From assembly GCF_030412965.1 (NCBI RefSeq), contig NZ_JAUHJQ010000002.1, positions 62,001-126,000 of the forward strand: a DNA stretch of 64,000 nt. The letters are read 5' to 3'. This document shows positions 51,830 through 62,370 of this stretch, piece by piece. The stretch's first letter is position 1, and every line of letters begins with the position of its first letter. The notes under the pieces were generated by a model, which was not told the origin of the DNA, searched no databases, and saw only the letters and a list, made by a program, of their open reading frames with translations. Origin of the DNA: Nocardioides oceani. GTDB taxonomy: Bacteria; Actinomycetota; Actinomycetes; Propionibacteriales; Nocardioidaceae. A program made the translations under genes and the position numbers.

Positions 51830-51899
51830 TCAGCCTTCGGCGTCACCCGGTCTCCTTAGCGTCCTCGGCGTCATCACCCGAGACTTCAGGAGCAAACGC

Positions 51900-52871
51900 G
51901 TGAAGCGCACTTCCTTCCGCCGTGGGATCGTCCCCGGCGTCGCCGTCCTCGCCCTCGCCCTCTCCGCCTGTGGCGGGTCCGACGCCGGCAGCGACGAGGG
52001 TGGCAGCTCGAGCGACGTGAGCGGCTCCGTCGCCGTCGACGGCTCGTCCACGGTCTTCCCGATGAGCGACGCGGCCTCCGAGCTGCTGTCCGAGGAGAAC
52101 CCCGACGTCAAGGTCACCGTCGGCGAGTCCGGCACCGGTGGCGGCTTCGAGAAGTTCTGCGCCGGCGAGACCGACATCTCCGACGCCTCCCGCCCGATCG
52201 AGGAGGACGAGATCGCGCTGTGCGAGGAGAACGGCATCGAGTACACCGAGCTCCAGGTCGCCACCGACGCGCTGACGATGGTCGTCCACCCCGACCTCGA
52301 GGTCGACTGCCTGACCACCGAGCAGATCGTCACGCTGTGGGGCCCCGACTCCGAGGGCAAGGTCACCAACTGGAACCAGGTCGACCCGAGCTTCCCCGAC
52401 CAGGAGATCAGCCTCTTCGGTCCCGGCTCCGACTCCGGCACCTTCGACTACATGGCCAACGACGTGATCGGCGCCGAGTCCGAGACGACCCGCACCGACT
52501 ACGAGGCCTCCGAGGACGACAACGTCCTGGTCCAGGGCGTCGCGGGCACCGAGGGCGGCACCGGCTACTTCGGCTACACCTACTTCGAGGAGAACGCCGA
52601 CTCGCTGAAGGCGCTCTCGATCGACGACGGCAACGGCTGCGTCGAGCCCTCGGCCGAGACCGCCCAGGCCGGCGAGTACACCCCGCTCGCCCGCCCGCTG
52701 TTCATCTACGTCAACAACGCGAAGTACAACGACAACGAGGCCACCAAGGCCTACGTCGACTTCTACATCGAGAACCTCGCCGAGATCGCCGAGATCGGCC
52801 AGTTCATCCCGCTGAGCGACGAGCTCTACAGCGAGACCCAGTCGGGTCTCGAGGGCATCTCCGCCTCCTGA
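51900..52871 (+). CDS. pstS: phosphate ABC transporter substrate-binding lipoprotein PstS
   Basis: A 323-residue lipoprotein (lipobox LSAC, Cys24) that captures phosphate outside the membrane. Phosphate-contact regions are recognisable: VDGSSTVFP, GESGTGGGFEKF and PGSDSGTFDY. It starts with GTG at 51900, eight bases after CAGGAG. It is followed by pstC, pstA and pstB in the standard order and preceded by a PHO-box-like element. Confidence 0.96.
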   Translation: MKRTSFRRGIVPGVAVLALALSACGGSDAGSDEGGSSSDVSGSVAVDGSSTVFPMSDAASELLSEENPDVKVTVGESGTGGGFEKFCAGETDISDASRPIEEDEIALCEENGIEYTELQVATDALTMVVHPDLEVDCLTTEQIVTLWGPDSEGKVTNWNQVDPSFPDQEISLFGPGSDSGTFDYMANDVIGAESETTRTDYEASEDDNVLVQGVAGTEGGTGYFGYTYFEENADSLKALSIDDGNGCVEPSAETAQAGEYTPLARPLFIYVNNAKYNDNEATKAYVDFYIENLAEIAEIGQFIPLSDELYSETQSGLEGISAS

Positions 52872-52893
52872 TCGGAACGAAGGTCCCGCTCGC

Positions 52894-53823
52894 ATGAGCA
52901 GCATCAGCACCGGCGCAGGCCCGTCCTCCGGGACGGGCCTGCCCGGCGTCCCCAGCCTCGGCCGCCAGCGGCGGCCCGTCGAGTCCGTCATCAAGGCGGT
53001 CCTCTTCTGCGCGGCCCTCCTGTCGGTCCTCGTGACCTTCGGGATCATCGCCGCGCTCATCAAGCCCGTCCTCGACTTCTTCGCCGAGGTCCCGTTCGGG
53101 GACTTCTTCGCGACCGAGGGCACGTACGCCGTCCTGCCGCTCGTGGCGGGCACCGCGATGACCACGGTCATCGCCCTGCTCGTCGCGGTGCCGCTCGGCC
53201 TCGGCGCCGCGATGTACCTGTCGGAGTACGCCTCCCGGCGGGCCCGGAAGTTCCTCAAGCCGACCGTCGAGCTGCTCGCCGGCGTGCCGTCGGTGGTCTA
53301 CGGCTTCTTCGCGCTGACCTTCGTCACGCCGACGCTGCTGCAGGACCTGCTGAACCTCGAGGTCGGGTTCACCAACTCGCTCGCCGCCGGCCTCGTGCTC
53401 GGCGTGATGATCGTGCCGACGGTGGCCTCGCTCTCCGAGGACGCCCTGTCCGCGGTGCCGCAGGCGCTGCGCCAGGGCTCGCTCGCGATGGGCGCCAACC
53501 GGATGCAGACCACGCTCCGCGTCGTCCTGCCCGCCGCGCTCTCGGGCGTCGCCGCCGCGGTCGTGCTCGGCATGTCCCGGGCCGTGGGCGAGACGATGAT
53601 CGTCGCGCTCGCCGCCGGCGCGCAGAAGAACCTCTCGTGGGACCCCCGCGAGGGCATGCAGACCATGACCGGCTTCATGGCCACCACCGCCGGCGGTGAG
53701 AACCCCGTCGGCTCCACGTCGTACAACACCCTCTTCGCGGTCGGGATGCTGCTGTTCGTGATCACCTTCGTGATCAACATGATCAGCATCGCCCTCGTCC
53801 GCCGGTTCAGGCAGGTCTACTGA
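52894..53823 (+). CDS. pstC: phosphate ABC transporter permease PstC
   Basis: A 309-residue permease with six predicted helices. A cytoplasmic Gly/Ser-rich start (about 1-30) precedes helix 1, and the EAA-type loop ([22 protein letters not shown]) contacts PstB. The segment [13 protein letters not shown] and the C-terminal helix are typical. Its stop shares a base with the pstA start (TGATG). Confidence 0.95.
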   Translation: MSSISTGAGPSSGTGLPGVPSLGRQRRPVESVIKAVLFCAALLSVLVTFGIIAALIKPVLDFFAEVPFGDFFATEGTYAVLPLVAGTAMTTVIALLVAVPLGLGAAMYLSEYASRRARKFLKPTVELLAGVPSVVYGFFALTFVTPTLLQDLLNLEVGFTNSLAAGLVLGVMIVPTVASLSEDALSAVPQALRQGSLAMGANRMQTTLRVVLPAALSGVAAAVVLGMSRAVGETMIVALAAGAQKNLSWDPREGMQTMTGFMATTAGGENPVGSTSYNTLFAVGMLLFVITFVINMISIALVRRFRQVY

Positions 53824-54734
53824 TGAGCGTCGCCGCCACCACCGCCCGCGAGGTCACCACCAGCTCGGTCGCCACCGGCAAGAGCCGGGACCGCAGCGTC
53901 GGCTCCCTCGCTTTCCTGGGCGCCCTGTGGTTCTCGCTGTTCTTCGGGGTCATGGTCCTGGTGGTCCTGATCCTCGACACCGCCATCACCGGTGCGCCGC
54001 GCTTCGACGGCGCGCTGATCACCGACTACAGCTCGCGGGTGCGGCCCGAGTCGACCGGCTTCCGCGCCGGGATCCTCGGCTCCCTGTGGCTGATGCTCTT
54101 CACGGCGCTCTTCGCGGTCCCGCTCGGCATCGCCGCCGCGCTGTACCTCGAGGAGTTCTCCGACGGCAACCGCTGGTGGAACCGGTTCATCGAGCTGAAC
54201 CTGCAGAACCTCGCCGCGGTCCCCGCCATCGTCTACGGCCTGCTGGCCGTCGCGGTCATGGCGTTCATGGGCTTCCAGCGCACCGGCATCGTGCTCGGCG
54301 GCGCCATCGCGCTGGCGCTGCTGATCCTCCCGGTCATCATCATCACCACCCGCGAGGCAGTCCGGGCGGTGCCGCAGGAGATCCGGCAGGGCTCGCTCGC
54401 CCTCGGCGCGACCGTGTGGCAGACGACCTGGCGCCAGACCCTGCCCTCAGCGGTGCCGGGCATCGCCACCGGCACGATCCTGGGCCTGTCCCGGGCCATC
54501 GGCGAGGCCGCTCCGCTCATCATCGTCGGCCTGGCCACCGGCGTCCGGTTCGACCCCGAGGGCCTGCTCAGCGAGATCACCGCGCTGCCGATGCAGATCT
54601 TCTCGCTGACGAGCCAGTCCCAGGAGGACTTCCAGACCGCCGCCTCCGCGGCGATCGTCGTCCTGCTCGTGATGATCCTGGGCCTCAACGCCCTGGCCAT
54701 CTTCATCCGCAACAAGTTCCAGCGCAGCTGGTGA
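53823..54734 (+). CDS. pstA: phosphate ABC transporter permease PstA
   Basis: A 303-residue permease with six predicted helices and the EAA-type loop [20 protein letters not shown]. The segment [15 protein letters not shown] corresponds to the conserved PstA/PstC pore-helix motif. It forms the channel with PstC. The pstB start follows after 11 bases, with GAGGAG upstream. Confidence 0.95.
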   Translation: MSVAATTAREVTTSSVATGKSRDRSVGSLAFLGALWFSLFFGVMVLVVLILDTAITGAPRFDGALITDYSSRVRPESTGFRAGILGSLWLMLFTALFAVPLGIAAALYLEEFSDGNRWWNRFIELNLQNLAAVPAIVYGLLAVAVMAFMGFQRTGIVLGGAIALALLILPVIIITTREAVRAVPQEIRQGSLALGATVWQTTWRQTLPSAVPGIATGTILGLSRAIGEAAPLIIVGLATGVRFDPEGLLSEITALPMQIFSLTSQSQEDFQTAASAAIVVLLVMILGLNALAIFIRNKFQRSW

Positions 54735-54745
54735 GGAGTCACCCC

Positions 54746-55636
<891 letters not shown>

Positions 55637-55659
55637 TCCACACCCCCCGGGACACTCCG

Positions 55660-56385
55660 ATGACTGCAGACCTGGGGCCGCGGCCCCGGACCGGACGACC
55701 GGGCGGCGCGAGGGGGGCGCGGCTGCTGGTCGTCGACACGAGAGGCGACGACCGGCTCGTCTGCGAGCTGGCCGAGCTCGGCGTCGAGGCGACCGTGACC
55801 GGCACGACGGCCGACGCGCTCGTCCTGCTCGGCCGGCTCGACCCGCACGTCGTGGTCGTGGCGCCGTCGGTCCCCGGACCGCTGGACGCCGCCGAGCTGG
55901 TGGCGACGGTGCGCGCGCACTCCGCCGCGCTCGTCGTCGCTGCCCTCGACGTGCTCGACGGCCCCGACGCCGGCCCGCTGCTCGTGGCGGGCGCGGGCGC
56001 CGCGGTCACCCGGCCCTACACGGCCGCGAGCCTGTGCGAGGTGCTGGCGCGTTTCGCCCCGGGCCTCGCCGACGGGACGACCGGCGGCGGGCGGGTGTCC
56101 TACGGCCCGCTGGAGGTCGACCCCGACACCTACGCGGTGGTCGTCCACGGCACCCGCGCGCCCGACCTGCCGGGCAAGGAGTTCGAGCTGCTGCACGCGC
56201 TCCTGCGGCGCGCGCCCGGCGTCGTTGGCAACGACGAGCTGCGCGCGTCGCTGTGGGGGAGCGAGGGAGTGGGGCCGAGCGACAACACCATCGCGGTGCA
56301 CGTCGCCCGGCTGCGCCACCGACTCGAGGGCGTGGCCCGGATCCGGCGGCTGCGGGGACGCGGCTACGCGCTCACGCTGGACTGA
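55660..56385 (+). CDS. atypical response regulator lacking the phospho-acceptor
   Basis: A 241-residue protein 23 bases after pstB. The N-terminal part (about 20-120) aligns with a receiver domain, but the acceptor position is Ala68 (VVVVAPSVPG) where active receivers have Asp, and the conserved Lys is replaced by Arg (TRPYTAASL). An acidic residue at position 26 remains. The C-terminal winged-helix domain is intact: LPGKEFELLHALLRRAPGV, then DNTIAVHVARLRHRLE and GRGYALTLD. It probably binds DNA without phosphorylation control. Co-transcription with pstSCAB is likely. Confidence 0.85.
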   Translation: MTADLGPRPRTGRPGGARGARLLVVDTRGDDRLVCELAELGVEATVTGTTADALVLLGRLDPHVVVVAPSVPGPLDAAELVATVRAHSAALVVAALDVLDGPDAGPLLVAGAGAAVTRPYTAASLCEVLARFAPGLADGTTGGGRVSYGPLEVDPDTYAVVVHGTRAPDLPGKEFELLHALLRRAPGVVGNDELRASLWGSEGVGPSDNTIAVHVARLRHRLEGVARIRRLRGRGYALTLD

Positions 56386-56403
56386 CCCGACCGCCCGACC
56401 GGC

Positions 56404-57663
56404 TCAGGCGCCCGCCATCACCCCGACCCGCTCGGGGGCGAAGCCGGGGAAGACGGCCGCCGTCGAGGAGCCGGTACGCCGCGTCACGACCTCGGCGAGC
56501 ACCGAGCGGTAGTCGGTGGTGACCTCCAGGTCGGCGTCGCCGGAGACGGTCAGCCCGGGCCAGCGGCCGTGGTAACCGCCCTTGACCCCGGCGCCCGCGA
56601 GCAGCACGACGTTGCCCCAGCCGTGGTCGAGGCCCTTCTCGGCGTTCTCGACCGTCCGGCGGCCGAACTCGCTGACCGTCACCAGCGTGACCCGGTCGGC
56701 CAGCGGGCCGAGGTCGGCGAAGAACGCCGCGACCGCCTGGGCCAGCGAGCGGGCGTTGTTGAACAGCCAGCCGCCGGTCGAGGAGCCGATGTCGGTGTGC
56801 ATGTCCCAGTCGCCGTGGTCGACGGTGAACACCGAGGAACCGACGTCGGCGCGGACGGTGCGGGCGACCGTGGCCAGCGCCCGGCCGAGGTCGGTCGAGG
56901 GGTAGGCCTTGGCCGGGTCGGCCGACTCGCGCACCGGCGCGAAGCGGGCCACCGCGTCGAGCGCCGACCGCATGCCCGGGCCGAGGCCGGTGGTGCGCCC
57001 GCCCCACATCCGCTCCAGCGAGGCGATCCGCCTGTCGGTGGCGGTCGGCGTCGCTGCGCCGGCGACCTTGATGCTGCCGACGTTCGACGACATCGCCATC
57101 GTCGGCTGGTCGCCGACCATCGCGGTGGGGCGGGTGCCGATGCTCAGGCCCTGCAGCGGCGAGGTGTCGGCGTCGGTGCCGAGCAGGCGGTTGAGCCAGC
57201 CCGAGCGGGTGCGCGACCCGGGCGCGGCCTCCTCGACCTCCTCCATCGCCGAGAAGTGCGAGCGGTTGGGCGCGGGCAGGCCGGCGGCGTGGACCGCGGC
57301 CATCCGGCCCGAGGACCACAGCGGCACCAGCGGCTCGAGGGCCGGGTGCAGCCCGAACATCGCGTCGGCCTCGAGCAGCCGCTCGGCGGGGACGCCGATC
57401 CGCGGCCGGGCCTGGTAGTAGGCCGGGTCGCCGTGCGGGACGACGAGCGACAGGCCGTCGGCCGCGCCCCGCAGCGACACGACGACCAGCGCCCAGGGCG
57501 CGGCACCCGGCTCGGCGGCCGCCGCGGGCGCCGAGGAGAGGACCGTCGAGCCGAACGTGGTCGTCGCGGCACCCACGAGCGCCGCGCCGCCGAGGAAGGA
57601 GCGCCGGCCGAGCCGCGCGGCGGCGTACTCCTCGCAGCAGGGGGCGGGGGTGGGGGTCGTCAT
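56404..57663 (-). CDS. DUF1501 family protein, Tat-exported
   Basis: A 419-residue protein with a twin-arginine signal (LGRRSFLGG, residues 18-26) and the DUF1501 layout: ALVVVSLRGAADGLSLVVPHGD, LHPALEPLVPLW, FTVDHGDWDMHTD, VSEFGRRTVENAEKGLDHGWGN. The His/Asp/Gly clusters (DHGDWDMHTD, DHGWGN) suggest a metal-binding, alkaline-phosphatase-like fold. It follows the DUF1800 gene after eight bases. Such pairs are common in many bacteria and have no defined role. Confidence 0.9.
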   Translation of the reverse strand: MTTPTPAPCCEEYAAARLGRRSFLGGAALVGAATTTFGSTVLSSAPAAAAEPGAAPWALVVVSLRGAADGLSLVVPHGDPAYYQARPRIGVPAERLLEADAMFGLHPALEPLVPLWSSGRMAAVHAAGLPAPNRSHFSAMEEVEEAAPGSRTRSGWLNRLLGTDADTSPLQGLSIGTRPTAMVGDQPTMAMSSNVGSIKVAGAATPTATDRRIASLERMWGGRTTGLGPGMRSALDAVARFAPVRESADPAKAYPSTDLGRALATVARTVRADVGSSVFTVDHGDWDMHTDIGSSTGGWLFNNARSLAQAVAAFFADLGPLADRVTLVTVSEFGRRTVENAEKGLDHGWGNVVLLAGAGVKGGYHGRWPGLTVSGDADLEVTTDYRSVLAEVVTRRTGSSTAAVFPGFAPERVGVMAGA

Positions 57664-57671
57664 CGCGGGCC

Positions 57672-59135
57672 TCACCGGGAGTAGTGGTCGGGGGAGTCGA
57701 GGAGGGTGGCCAGCACCTTGGGCACGTGATGCTTCACGAGCGCGTGCTCGGCGGTGACCACCTCGCCGGCGGGGTAGCCGGTCGCGAGCGCGCACGCCTC
57801 GACGAGGTACGCCGGCGCCGGCTTGCCCAGCACGATCCGGCTGACGTGGTCGACGAGCTCCTGCAGCGTGACCGGCAGCGGCGGCAGGTAGTCCGCGGTG
57901 GCGCGGTGCACGAGCTCCTTGCTCGGCCAGCTCTGGTGCGCCATCGACCAGTGCAGGTCGACCGAGGCCAGCACCCGCAGCGGGGAGGACCAGGCGGCGT
58001 TCGTCGTGGGCGCGCCGTCCGGGCGCGGCCAGGTGCCGGTCGTGAGGCCGAGCGCGCCGGTCGAGCCGAGCATCGCGGCGGTCGCGGACTGGCTGCTGAC
58101 GGGCGGGAGCAACCGGACGCCGAGCGCGCGGTAGGTCGCGACGACGTCCTCGGAGGGGTCGCGCAGCTTCGCACCGGCGGCCGCTCGGAAGGCGGGGGAG
58201 CGGACCAGGGCGCGGAGCACCGGCACGATCGCGGTGTCGTGCTCGAGGTAGGTCCGGGCGAGCAGCCGGACGAGCGCGGCCGGCGGGTCGTCGCTGACGA
58301 ACGTCACGGCCAGCTTCCGCGCGAGGTGCGCGGCGGTGTCGGGGTGGTGCGCGAGGTGGGTGAGGTAGCGGCGGGTGAGCGCCCGGCCGTCGCGGGAGGG
58401 GTTCGGGTCGCGGAACGTGCCCACGCGGACCGGCCCGGTGCTGTGGTGCTCGGGGACGTACATCGCCTGCCAGGTGTCGTTGGTGTCCACGTGCCAGCCG
58501 GTGAGGATCCGCGCGGAGTCCTTGACGTCGTCCTCGGTGTAGCGCCCGACGCCGACCGTGAACAGCTCGAGCAGCTCGCGGCCGAGGTTCTCGTTCGGCG
58601 CCTCGGCGGTGGACCGGGCGGCGTCGAGGTGCAGCAGCATCGCCGGGTGGGTGACCGCCGCGACGAGCATCCGGTCGAACCGACCCAGCGCGTGCTGCCG
58701 CACCAGCGCGCCGTACCGCGCCCGCCAGGTGAAGTGGCCGTCGGAGGTGACCGGCACGTGCAGGTGGTTCTCCCAGAACCCGGTCACCACCTCCAGCACC
58801 TGGCGGGTGCTGGTGTGCCGCCGCGCCAGCAGCCACGAGCCGTAGTCGCGCATGACGTCCCAGCCGCCACGCACGCCCTTGACCTGCCGGGTCCACAGCT
58901 CCAGCGGCGTCAGCGACAGGTCGGGCCACCAGGCGGCGAGCGCGTCGCCCGCGGGGTCGGCGACCCGCGCCGGACGCAGCTGCTCCTCGAACCACGCCAG
59001 GTGGCCCTTGCGGCGGACCGCGGTGGTCAGCGCGGGCGTCACGCCGTGGCTGAACCGCGAGACCAGGTGGTGCGCCGCCGGCTCCAGCACGGGCAGCGGC
59101 GCGTACGCCGCGGCGCGGCGTGCATGCTCGGACAC
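57672..59135 (-). CDS. DUF1800 family protein
   Basis: A 487-residue protein with the DUF1800 features: HHLVSRFSHGVTPAL, EVVTGFWENHLHVPV, NENLGRELLELFTVGVGRYTEDDVKDSARILTGW (in parts), and a C-terminal part with YPAGEVVTAEHALVKHHVPKV. A clear signal is not seen, so export with the Tat-signal DUF1501 partner as a complex is possible. The GTG start at 59135 has GGAGG eight bases upstream. Both genes are downstream of the pst region but on the opposite strand. Confidence 0.9.
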   Translation of the reverse strand: MSEHARRAAAYAPLPVLEPAAHHLVSRFSHGVTPALTTAVRRKGHLAWFEEQLRPARVADPAGDALAAWWPDLSLTPLELWTRQVKGVRGGWDVMRDYGSWLLARRHTSTRQVLEVVTGFWENHLHVPVTSDGHFTWRARYGALVRQHALGRFDRMLVAAVTHPAMLLHLDAARSTAEAPNENLGRELLELFTVGVGRYTEDDVKDSARILTGWHVDTNDTWQAMYVPEHHSTGPVRVGTFRDPNPSRDGRALTRRYLTHLAHHPDTAAHLARKLAVTFVSDDPPAALVRLLARTYLEHDTAIVPVLRALVRSPAFRAAAGAKLRDPSEDVVATYRALGVRLLPPVSSQSATAAMLGSTGALGLTTGTWPRPDGAPTTNAAWSSPLRVLASVDLHWSMAHQSWPSKELVHRATADYLPPLPVTLQELVDHVSRIVLGKPAPAYLVEACALATGYPAGEVVTAEHALVKHHVPKVLATLLDSPDHYSR

Positions 59136-59253
59136 TCGATTTCCCTCCCGGACGGAAATCCCCCGCGGGAAGTGTGCGGCCCGACCGCCGCCGTTCGTGG
59201 TGACTTCACCGAACCGTGACCGTTCGGCCACCGGCGACCGGTCGGGTCGGGTC

Positions 59254-60381
59254 ATGACCTCTCGGACCCGCGTCCTCGCGCTGCTCTCCTCCGCCGTCCT
59301 GCCCGTCCTCGTCCCCGCCCTCGTCGCCCCCGCGCTCGTCGCGCCGGCCGAGGCCCGGCCCGGCAATCCCTCGCCCGGCAAGCAGGCCGAGCCGATCGTC
59401 GTGGGCCACCGCGGCGCGTCGGGCTACCGGCCCGAGCACACGCTCGCGGCGTACCGCCTCGCCGTGCAGCTCGGCGCCGACTACATCGAGCCCGACCTGG
59501 TGTCGACCAAGGACGGCGTCCTGGTGGCGCGCCACGAGAACGAGATCTCCGGGACCACCGACGTCGCCGACCACCCCGAGTTCGCGGACCGGCGCACCAC
59601 GAAGACGATCGACGGCCGCGCTGTCACCGGCTGGTTCACCGAGGACTTCACCCTCGCCGAGCTCAAGACGCTGCGCGCGAAGGAGCGGCTGCCGCAGGTC
59701 CGGCCGGACAACACCCGCTACGACGGGCGGTTCGAGGTGCCGACCTTCGCCGAGGTCCTCGAGCTGGTGGCGCGGCTGGAGAAGGAGACCGGCAGGACCA
59801 TCGGTGTCGCGCCGGAGACCAAGCACCCGACGTACTTCGACTCCATCGGGCTGTCGCTGGAGGAGCCGCTGGTGCGGCTGCTGCGCAAGCACGACCTCGA
59901 CGGCCGCCGCGCGAAGGTGCTGCTGCAGTCCTTCGAGACCGGCAACCTGCGCGAGCTCGACCGGATGGTCGACGCGCCCATCGAGCAGCTCGTCGACGCC
60001 GCCGGCGGCCCCTACGACCTGGCCGCCTCCGGCACGACGTACCGCCAGATGGTGACGCCGGCGGGCCTGCGGCAGGTCGCGCGGTACGCCGACTGGCTGG
60101 GCCCCAACAAGGACCTCGTCCTCCCGCGGGACGCCGCCGGGGCGCTCACCGGCCCGAGCACGCTGGTCGCCGACGCGCACCGCGCCGGCCTGCGGGTCGT
60201 GGTGTTCACGGTCCGCGACGAGAACCAGTTCATGGCCACCGACTTCCGCCGCGGCACCAGCCCGACCGCGAAGGGCGACGTGCGGGCCGAGCTGCTCGCG
60301 CTCTTCGAGGCCGGTGTCGACGGCGTCTTCGCCGACCACCCCGACTCCGCGGTCGACGCGCGCGAGGAGTGGCTCTCCTGA
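59254..60381 (+). CDS. secreted glycerophosphodiester phosphodiesterase
   Basis: A 375-residue exported enzyme that releases glycerol-3-phosphate from glycerophosphodiesters. The signal peptide ends near residue 34 (APAEA). GDPD motifs: VVGHRGASGYRPEHT (His52), IEPDLVSTKDG (Glu79, Asp81), ARHENEISGTTD and the Glu in GVAPETKHP. The size and the later AGVDGVFADHP are typical of GlpQ-type enzymes. It could feed phosphate scavenging with pst, but no PHO-box is seen just upstream. Confidence 0.93.
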   Translation: MTSRTRVLALLSSAVLPVLVPALVAPALVAPAEARPGNPSPGKQAEPIVVGHRGASGYRPEHTLAAYRLAVQLGADYIEPDLVSTKDGVLVARHENEISGTTDVADHPEFADRRTTKTIDGRAVTGWFTEDFTLAELKTLRAKERLPQVRPDNTRYDGRFEVPTFAEVLELVARLEKETGRTIGVAPETKHPTYFDSIGLSLEEPLVRLLRKHDLDGRRAKVLLQSFETGNLRELDRMVDAPIEQLVDAAGGPYDLAASGTTYRQMVTPAGLRQVARYADWLGPNKDLVLPRDAAGALTGPSTLVADAHRAGLRVVVFTVRDENQFMATDFRRGTSPTAKGDVRAELLALFEAGVDGVFADHPDSAVDAREEWLS

Positions 60382-60411
60382 TCCGTCGGCGGCGCGCGGC
60401 ATGATCGCTGC

Positions 60412-61851
60412 ATGCTCGGGCGCTGGCTGACCCCCCTCTCGACCGTCCTCTCGATGCTCGTCACGACGCTGGTCGCCGCCGTGGCCGGTCTCGCGGTGGT
60501 GGGACCCGCCGGTCCCGCCGCCGCGGCCGACCCGCTGCCCACGACGCTGACGATCACCGCGCCCGCGCGGTACGCCGACCGGCCGACCGACGTGGTCGCC
60601 ACGCTGACCACCAGCGCCGACGGTGCGCCGGTCGCCGGGGTCCCCGTGCTGCTCGAGCGGTACGTCGGCGGCACCTGGACCACGCTGGCCACACCGGTCA
60701 CCGACGAGGCCGGCAGCGTCGTGGTGGAGGCGGTGCTGGCTCGGAGCAGGCCGGACAACGTGTTCCGGGCGAGCTTCGCCGGCGACGCGACGTACGCCGC
60801 CTCGGGCTCGCCGGCGTACCAGGCGCCGCTGCTCAAGCGGACCAGCCGCGTGCGCGTCGAGGGCCCGGAGCGCGTGGCCGACGGCGAGCAGGTGCGGCTG
60901 CGGGTCGTGTGGCGCACCGGCGCCGGCGAGCCCGTCCCGGGGAAGGTCGCGCTGCAGCGGAAGGTGCGCGGCGGACCCTGGCGGCTGCACCGGGAGGTCA
61001 TCACGCGCCGCGACGGGCGGACGGAGGTCGTGGTGCGCCCGCGCGTCGACACCGCCTGGCGCGCGGTGGCGCGCGGGAACGCCTGGACCGAGCGGGGGAC
61101 CAGCCCCGTGCACCGCGTGGACAACGTTCCCCCGGGCGAGCGCGTCGTGCTCCCGGCGGGTGCGCCCCGGCCCCGGGTGCCGCTGCCGCCGCAGCCGCGG
61201 GCGACCGGCGTCGGCCCGCAGCTGCAGGTCACTCGCATCCCCGACGGCGTGTGGCGCTCGATGGTCGGCCGCAGCTGGCACCCCGGCTGCCCGGTCGGGC
61301 GCGCCGGGCTCCGCCTGGTCCGGGTCAACTACTTCGGCTACGACGGCTACCGGTACCGCGGCGAGGTCGTCGCCGCCGCGTCCGCCGCCGGCCGGATCGG
61401 CGGGGCGCTCGCCGCCATGCACGAGCGGCGGTTCCCGATCCGCTCGATGTACCGCGTCGACCGGTTCGGGTGGTCGGGCCGCCTCCAGGGCGCCGACGAC
61501 TACCGCTCGATGGCGGCGGGGAACACCTCCGCGTTCAACTGCCGCTGGGTCGTGGGCCGGCCCGGGGTCCGCTCGCCGCACTCCTATGGCCGCTCCCTGG
61601 ACGTCAACCCGTGGGAGAACCCCTACCGCGCCTCGCACGGCTGGACGCCCAACAGCTGGTGGGTCGGCCGCAGCCACCCCCGCGTCGCCTGGCGCTCACG
61701 CGACCACGCGGTCGTGCGGCTGATGGCCGCCCACGGCCTGCGCTGGACCTACGGGACCTTCGACGCCCACCACTTCGACGCGCGGACCGCCAGTGGGCGG
61801 GCCCTGCCCGGTCCGGTCGCCCGCGCCTGCGGCACCGTGGTCTGCCACTGA
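60412..61851 (+). CDS. secreted M15-type D-Ala-D-Ala carboxypeptidase-like protein
   Basis: A 479-residue exported protein. The signal peptide ends near residue 38 (AAAADP). Two Ig-like repeats (about 42-230) precede a C-terminal catalytic domain in which the zinc motif of the M15 family is visible: HSYGRSLDVNPWENPY (His and Asp) and the later TFDAHHFD. The two segments MHERRFPIRSMYRVD and WRSRDHAVVRLMAAHGL fit VanY-like peptidases. It likely cuts peptidoglycan stem peptides. The stop shares one base with the HIT gene start. Confidence 0.87.
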   Translation: MLGRWLTPLSTVLSMLVTTLVAAVAGLAVVGPAGPAAAADPLPTTLTITAPARYADRPTDVVATLTTSADGAPVAGVPVLLERYVGGTWTTLATPVTDEAGSVVVEAVLARSRPDNVFRASFAGDATYAASGSPAYQAPLLKRTSRVRVEGPERVADGEQVRLRVVWRTGAGEPVPGKVALQRKVRGGPWRLHREVITRRDGRTEVVVRPRVDTAWRAVARGNAWTERGTSPVHRVDNVPPGERVVLPAGAPRPRVPLPPQPRATGVGPQLQVTRIPDGVWRSMVGRSWHPGCPVGRAGLRLVRVNYFGYDGYRYRGEVVAAASAAGRIGGALAAMHERRFPIRSMYRVDRFGWSGRLQGADDYRSMAAGNTSAFNCRWVVGRPGVRSPHSYGRSLDVNPWENPYRASHGWTPNSWWVGRSHPRVAWRSRDHAVVRLMAAHGLRWTYGTFDAHHFDARTASGRALPGPVARACGTVVCH

Positions 61852-62285
61852 TGCCCGCCGCTGCGGGTGCCGGCGGCGCGTGCGTCTTCTGCGCGATCGT
61901 CGCGGGGGACGCCGAGGCCGACCGGGTGCTGGAGGACGAGGACTTCGTCGCGTTCCTCGACCAGCGGCCGGTCTTCAAGGGGCACGTGCTGCTCGTCCCG
62001 CGCACGCACGTCGTCACGCTGCCGGACCTGCCCGGCCCGCTGCGCGACCCGTTCCTGGCGCACGCCCAGCGGCTCGCCACCGCCGTGGTCGACGCGCTCG
62101 GGGCGCAGGGGTCCTTCGTGGCCATGAACAACGTGGTGAGCCAGTCCGTGCCGCACCTGCACCTGCACGTCGTGCCGCGCACGAAGGGCGACGGCCTGCG
62201 CGGGTTCTTCTGGCCGCGGCACCGCTACGAGGACCCGGCCGAGCGGACGGCGTACGCCGCCAGGCTGCGTGCGGCCCTGTCGTGA
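61851..62285 (+). CDS. HIT family nucleotide hydrolase
   Basis: A 144-residue histidine-triad protein with the catalytic HLHLHVVPR motif (HxHxH) and the Cys pair CVFCAIVAG at its start, as in zinc-containing HIT proteins of the Hint or Ap4A-hydrolase type. The segment FKGHVLLVPRTHV is the usual strand before the active site. The ATG overlaps the previous stop. Confidence 0.92.
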   Translation: MPAAAGAGGACVFCAIVAGDAEADRVLEDEDFVAFLDQRPVFKGHVLLVPRTHVVTLPDLPGPLRDPFLAHAQRLATAVVDALGAQGSFVAMNNVVSQSVPHLHLHVVPRTKGDGLRGFFWPRHRYEDPAERTAYAARLRAALS

Positions 62286-62370
62286 CCGCCCCGTGACCCT
62301 GTCGTAGCGTGTGGCCTCGTCCACCACGGACACCAGCGGACACCAGCCACCGAGCAACAGGAGTGCAGAC

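Larger units (their letters stand above)
51347..51899. other. 553-base gap between ssrA and pstS
   Basis: This stretch holds the ssrA terminator hairpin (51370-51405), a frameshifted beta-propeller remnant (51418-51764) and a PHO-box-like repeat before pstS (51798-51829). No intact gene is visible. Such gaps after ssrA are common integration sites, but I see no integrase or repeated attachment core here. Confidence 0.6.

Noticed and set aside
62325..62348. Short direct repeat GGACACCAGC before the FabG-like gene
   Set aside because: Two short copies only; no match to a known operator and probably chance in GC-rich sequence.
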